A stretch of 64,000 nt of DNA from Bryopsis sp. KO-2023 (taxonomy: Eukaryota; Chlorophyta; Ulvophyceae; Bryopsidales; Bryopsidaceae), in contig BSYQ01000001.1 of the NCBI GenBank assembly GCA_030272585.1, forward strand, positions 8,633,001 to 8,697,000. Reading direction: 5' to 3'. A program made the position numbers and the translations under genes. This document shows positions 59,010 through 64,000 of the stretch, one piece after another. Every line of letters starts with the position of its first letter. Position 1 is the stretch's first letter. Under the pieces are notes generated by a model that worked only from the letters and a program-made list of their open reading frames with translations, did not search any database and was not told the DNA's origin.

Positions 59010-61813
59010 ATGATGCTGCCGATCAAGGTTTTCTTTATTTCTTGTGCATGCGTTGCACTGGCGGCGCCGACTCGAACGAAACCTCTTTTGCGTGGCGGGG
59101 AAGGCCTCGGATTGTCGATCGGCAATGGCGGTAGGAAGCTTTCGCAAAAACCCTCTGATCTGCCTGAGACGAAGTGCTTCTGGGACGAGGTCAAGGGAGC
59201 CTGCCTTATCAGCCAAGAAACTACTACTGGAATTCTCGACCAGATCGCGGATTCCGACATGAAGACAATGGCGTCGAACGTCGCGGTGTGTCCCAACTCT
59301 TGAACTGCTTTGTCGTTGATCGACATTACGCCGCCTTTTGGGGGCAAACTATGGGCTGGTTGGTTTTGCATGCTTCACAATATATTTTTTGTGTTCAACC
59401 CCAATTGATCAGATGGCCCTTTGGATTATCGGTGTTGTCTCTGTTGTGTTAGGAATGCAATTACACCCCAACCGCCGATGAGTGTGCGGAAAAAGAGATG
59501 TGCGATTGGTAAGGAATTCTTGGAAAGTTGAGGGACTACTTTTTAGGGTTGCTGTCTGATTAACCTGGAAGCGAGACAAGGAAGGGGGGATTGGGGGTAA
59601 AAATTCTCTGTGATTTTGTCCTGGATAATTTTTCTGTGGATTGCTGACTGCGTATATGGTTGGGTTGGTCTGGACAGGGGGAACTCTACCCTTGTGTGTG
59701 AGTACAAGTTCGACCACACGGATGAGGAAAACTTCAACAACTGCATTGGAGAAAACGTCGTTTTTATCGAAATGTCCCCAGCATTCAAAATCTGCAAAAC
59801 TGAAACACCCAACAGGGATGGATGCAATCTTTCACCAACATGCACATGGTGAGTGAATCTCTGGAAAAAAAAACAAAAACACACCATCATCTCAAAAAGC
59901 AATTATCAGTGGAATTCATGGTGGAATGGTGGTGAATTTTGGATCAGGTGGTTGGTCAGGTAGTCAGGGAATGCACAAGAATTGAGTCTTGAGGTTTTTT
60001 GTACTGGTGCGTAGGGATGAGACTCTTGCCACCTGTGAATTCGATGTGTGGAAGTTTATGACTGGAGTCCCAGCACAAAGTTTGACGGAGCCATTTCCAA
60101 AGGGCGTCCAAGAGGTACGATCTGCACACAGCATATTTTGACTTCTCACGTTTTTCTCCCCTTCATTTTTTTTTGTAGGAGGGGTGCGGGGGTGGGGAAA
60201 CCTGTTTTATGTTTTTGTAATTCCTTGCTGAAGTGTTAATTTTCTGAACAACGAAGATGAGTTCCATTCTTTTTTGGGGGGAGTGTAACCGTGCTTTTGA
60301 TGGGGTTCACAGTTGGTGGAATCCCGAGCAGAAGAAATCTCTTCTCAATTGAAGGCTGAAGCCCTGACTGACGGCGATGAAATATTGGCATTTCAACCGA
60401 CACCATTCGTCTGTCCCGTTGGAGTCGACATGGTAACAGTAGTGCACATTTTAAAAATTTGAAGGAAAAAAAAACAATTGAGGATTTCGTTTCTGCGATG
60501 TCATTCCATTTTCATGAAAATGTACCGCGCTCCAGCAAATCTCTGCAAATGATGTACCAGCAGTGGTGAGAATTTGTGTGCGTGTGTGTGTGTTGTGCTT
60601 TTTTTCTTGTTCAGGTACTCTGCACCATAGCAGAGATTGCAGATCACTTGACGATAATGCAGGAATATTGTGACTCGAAGAGGTCGGGCGATGGCACGTG
60701 CGACTCCGACGAATTCGTGTTTTGTTCTCCACAATGCCTGCCTTCTGAGGAGACTTTGAAAGCTGTGCGAGAAGAGCAGACTTCTGTAAGTTTGCTTTGC
60801 AAGGACGGCAGCATGTTCTGTGCTGAATTAATTTCCACCCCCACCATAGTGAGACATGGTGCACTTCTTTATATGTGGGCTGATATGTTGGCAACAAATA
60901 TTATTATGTTTGATATCATTATTACTATTGAATGGGCCACCTACATGAAGACGTGCACTGATATGTGCCGATTTATGTTTTCAGTGTGTTGAATAATAAT
61001 TGAGGTGGGTGCCAGATCAGCATAAAATCCAACACAAAAACGTGATTGTCGACGACTCTCTATCAATGTCTTTGTTGTGAGCACAGGCGTAGGGGGGGCG
61101 CTTGGGGGGCCCCCGAGTTTATCATCCTGGCTATGCCTATGGTTGTGAGGTTGCTTCTTAAGCTCTGTTCGTCATGTGTGCATCTTTCAGGCATTCTTGG
61201 CGCTGATCAAAGACCCGACATCGAAGAAAATCCTGGAGCAGCAGAGCAAGTGCTTGTTGCAGGGTGAAATAGATTGCAACAAAGACGAATCCTGCTTTTT
61301 CGACACCGATCAGGAAGTCTGCGACGTGAAACCCTCCCTGGTGCTGAGGCATCTGTCGAAGCACCCCGTCAACAGGCAGAATCCACATTGCGAGATCGTC
61401 CAGCCTGTTTTCAACTCGGGGTGCATGGAACACAAAGAATCCAAGTGTGCGGAGCGACCAAACTGCATTTGGGACATTGAAGACGGTACGATGTTTTCCT
61501 GGAGGTCCCCTTCATTGTTTTGCTGTGAATGTGTTATCGAACATTTCGAAAAGCAAGCATTGATCCCATACAATCTTCAGCATTTTTTGGTGGCTTTTTT
61601 ACAGATTTGATGGGGTCTAAATTCTCCTTTTCATCTTGATTTTCGATTTATGTTGGGTTGGGTTTTTTTCTTGTAGAGTTGTGCATACCAGGCCCGTTTG
61701 CATTAATCAGAGGCATGCTTGAAGATATGCCAGGCCATGAAGATCTGAAGCTCAAGGCTGCTGAGGCTGATGAGTATTGCTACGAAATCAAGAATAAAGG
61801 GGACTGTGTTTAA
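59010..61813 (+). CDS. Secreted Cys-rich modular protein B (paralogue of protein A)
   Basis: Eight exons: 59010-59285, 59453-59508, 59678-59848, 60015-60114, 60313-60432, 60615-60785, 61191-61485, 61677-61813; the phases close to 441 residues. It starts MMLPIKVFFISCACVALAA (signal peptide), with RKLSQ at residues 42-46. C-x-W modules: KCFWDEVKGAC, MCDWGNSTLVC, TCTWDETLATC, SCFFDTDQEVC (Trp replaced by Phe) and NCIWDIEDELC. Shared blocks with protein A include FDxxKxxTGVP, PFxCPxGVD and ELCIPGPxAL. Introns 2 and 3 split the Trp codon as TG|G, as in A. Exon 7 here equals exons 7+8 of A. Its function is unknown; probably a disulphide-rich extracellular protein. Confidence 0.85.
61084..61142. mobile_element. 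Short MITE-like insert in intron 6 of protein B
   Basis: About 59 bp: it begins CAGGCGTAGGGGGGG and ends CCTGGCTATGCCTATGG, imperfect inverted ends around a G/C-run core. The end matches that of the element at 35014-35252. It lies in the intron between 60785 and 61191. Confidence 0.4.
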
Positions 61814-62958
61814 ATGGACATGGACACCCAACGTGCTGGACTTAGTTTTGAAGAGGGACAATCAAACACTCACAATTTCTGGACGGAACGCGTTTCTCAA
61901 GAGGGGACAGGGATTGATGGGCAGGAAATGTATTTAGGTCACGTGTTACATTTATTTGGATGTGTTTTCCGGCTGCCAATTCATCAATCTTGATCAGTCA
62001 GAAGACAAAATCCCTCCACCAAGAACAAGGGTTAGAATGGCCCAATGCATTTCCTATTCCCCATGTGCAACCACATTCTTTTCAATTTAGTTGATGGCCA
62101 TGAGTGAATCTGATCTAATTATCATTTCCGTCCCACACGATTCAACTCAGGCTTTTTTGGGGTGCCTAGCAAGACAATTGAAAATGACCCAAATGGAAAG
62201 CTGCTCAATTCATGTCCTTGTTCCATACCTACAGCAATAGGCCGAACTGTGGTAAAGGTCATGAAGCTGCTATTTGGAAAGGATATCGGTGGTGCAATCC
62301 AACCGATTTATCTACTAGTCATTCCATCAAGTTAATGGGTAACAACTGTCGGTATTTTTATTGGTATTGCATTCTGGATGTTAAAGACTGCCCTACCAAC
62401 ACAATCTCAGACTGCAGCATTCATAATGTGATCCAGGGTGAACTCAGGGGAAAATCCATCCGGTCACATTAATGTATACGTATCTCCAATATTATGATTC
62501 TGGTTTCTAAGTTCGAATTCATAAGCTGGTGTCTTTTCCTGTTTTAATGCACAACCCAAGGCATAACACTGAGAAAGTGACAAATGTGTTTTTGACGAGA
62601 GAATCATTTCTGCAGTTCAGTAGCTAAAGACTGCAGGAGTTGAGATATACATATACATGTGTGTGTGTGTGGGATGTCGTTGTACGTTTCTTACCAGTAC
62701 AAAAAAGAACGTATAGCTCTGAAGCTTTTTCAATCACGGAAAACAAAAATGCCTTGTACATTTACAAACAGTTCACCAGTGGCGGTTGAAAGTTATGCAC
62801 GTCGGACAGGAAAAGTTGCAACTGGCTTGCTGCGCACAGCATAAAAACCGGCTCTTCGCCGAGGATCGCAAAGCAACGACTGGTGTGTTCTCTCTGTGCT
62901 CTGTGCGTGCGTTTTTTCTACTCTCAACCGACTTCTTTGTCTCGACTCTTTCCTCAAC
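61814..62958. other. Intergenic, no gene seen
   Basis: About 1.1 kb between two plus-strand secreted-protein genes. An 86-codon frame at 62212-62472 shows no motif. The part just before 62959 is the downstream gene's 5' flank. Confidence 0.55.
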
Positions 62959-64000
62959 ATGATGATGAAAGCTGCAATCGTGTTGGCCTTCCTTGCACTC
63001 GTGGCGCCGCCACAAGCTTTGGCAGGTTTGCAGCACACGCGAGCGCAGGCTCTCGTTTTCCTGCTCCGGTTGGGATGCGCCACCTTAGATGTGTATGCTT
63101 TTATTCAGGTCGGCGCCTCTATCAGACCTCGACCACTTCTTGCCAAGTGTTCGGTTCGGTGAGCCTCGTGGTGAAGTCGGGGTCGTGCAAGGGCTGGGCC
63201 GGGGCAAGTTGCAATGTAAGATCTCTTGTCCTCGCTGTCGGCATCGTCTCTTGTGAGCTTTTCATGCTGTTCCCAACTTGTTCAGAAAACGTCTCGTGTG
63301 TGGTGGATCGGCAGTCTCTCGCTTTCGCGGAATCAACACTGGAGAGCGAAGTCAAGGAGATCTTGACAAATGATCTGTGTAGCCCCGTGTCGGCGCAAGC
63401 TGCAGCAACGGCCGCCGCGACTGCCGTGGCGTCTGTTTATTTCGAGGCGCTGGCAAAGGTCGGTGCAGCCTGGCTGAAGTTGACTGTCAGTTTTTTGTGT
63501 ATCCCTTTTCGTGCACTGACCCCCTGCTTTGCTCGTGCAGGTCTCCTGTGATGGTCAGGGCTTTGGATGCGGTTTCAGCGTAGCCCGTGGAGATTCCTTT
63601 GCAACCGCCTATGCAGAAGTATTTGCTCGAGCCGTAGCAGTCGCAGCCAGCGGCGAATCCGGCGCAGTGTGTATGGGAGACCTGACCGCGATAGCGGTGG
63701 GATTCGCGAAAGCCGCCGCGGAAGGCAGCACCAGGGCGTGCGTCGAAGGCAGCGGAACAGCAGAGGCTTTTCGCTCCGAGTTTGTGCTCTCGGCAACAAC
63801 AGCCATAGCTGACGCCTTGGCGATTGCCACTTCAGAAGTCTGCACAGGTTCGGCCGTTTCTTGTTCATCTCGTTTCTTGTGTGGCCATGGACGACAAGCA
63901 ACGTGCGAATGTGTTGAGAGCAGGTGAATTGGGTACCAGCTCCGAATGCGGAGTCGATGTGGAGGGAAGCTCCACCGCCACCAACATCAACCTTAATGAG
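62959..64000 (+). CDS. Secreted Ala-rich Cys-containing protein, 3' end outside window
   Basis: Exon 1 is 62959-63025 (MMMKAAIVLAFLALVAPPQALA, signal peptide). Exon 2 starts at 63109 and encodes GRRLYQ (RxLxQ at residues 24-28), then SCQVFGSVSLVVKSGSCKGW. The frame stays open to the next donor at about 63460; a phase-0 intron 63216 to ~63312 is possible but not required. Later exons run 63541-63846 and from 63925 on, past the edge. The protein has Ala-rich helical repeats broken by Cys (AAATAAATAVASVYFEALAK; AYAEVFARAVAVAASGESGA; STRACVEGSGTAEAFRSEF). Ala-rich secreted proteins of this style occur in green algae. No function is known. Confidence 0.72.

Noticed and set aside
1-64000. CRISPR arrays, bacterial operons, rRNA genes, retroelement or DNA-transposon proteins, tRNA genes
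   Set aside because: None seen: no spaced direct repeats, no reverse transcriptase or transposase motifs, and no cloverleaf I could support.

Overview
The window is nuclear DNA of a photosynthetic eukaryote, most likely a green alga. Almost every recognisable gene is split by many short GT-AG introns (about 100-450 bp). The gene set is of plant type: a GT5 starch synthase, a fused plastid-type aspartokinase-homoserine dehydrogenase, a CRM-domain RNA-binding protein, a plant HDA14-like deacetylase and a plant-type cytochrome b5-like protein. Other genes are general eukaryotic: nucleostemin-like GTPase, TFIIE beta, PrimPol, MSH2, U1 and U5 snRNAs. I cannot name the species. I built exons by hand from splice consensus, reading frame and family knowledge. 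Where I give an exon chain, the phases close to a single open frame.

Layout. 1-0.6 kb: possible 3' exons of a plus-strand gene entering from the left, and two strong stem-loops. 0.9-4.9 kb (-): nucleostemin/GNL3-like GTPase. 5.35-6.5 kb (+): TFIIE beta, head-to-head with it. 7.0-9.7 kb (-): unrecognised coiled-coil protein. 10.0-11.7 kb (-): secreted Pro/Ser/Thr-rich protein. 12.15-14.76 kb (-): secreted Cys-rich protein A. 16.1-20.4 kb (-): starch synthase. 20.75-22.7 kb (-): CRM protein, 165 bp from the divergent class II deacetylase (22.86-25.5 kb, +). 25.8-28.4 kb (-): PrimPol. 28.5-30.5 kb: a 254-bp inverted repeat, about 98% identical, enclosing 1.5 kb without genes; one arm lies just upstream of PrimPol and the other just upstream of a small repetitive-helix protein (30.66 kb, +). 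33.55-33.95 kb (-): U5 and U1 snRNA genes in tandem. 35.5 kb: a truncated pseudogene copy of the Cys-rich family. 36.2-38.0 kb (-): secreted acidic protein. 40.5-45.0 kb (-): AK-HSDH. 45.95-47.8 kb (+): DUF1295 membrane reductase-like protein. 49.1-50.5 kb (+): cytochrome b5-like. 50.9-52.1 kb (-): WRN-type 3'-5' exonuclease, divergent from MSH2 (53.07-58.3 kb, +). 59.0-61.8 kb (+): Cys-rich protein B, paralogue of A. 62.96 kb to the end (+): secreted Ala-rich protein, cut by the window edge.

How the pieces relate. Three DNA-maintenance genes (PrimPol, WRN-type exonuclease, MSH2) and two RNA-processing loci (CRM protein; U1+U5) sit among metabolic genes; this may be chance. The most novel material is a set of secreted proteins. 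Two full-length Cys-rich paralogues share exon phases and are built of C-x-W...C modules, and a third copy has decayed. Four secreted proteins in the window carry an R-x-L-x-Q motif 24-54 residues from the start, just after the signal peptide, which looks like a common maturation or sorting site. Composite poly-C/poly-A tracts and short G/C-rich elements recur in introns and intergenic DNA.
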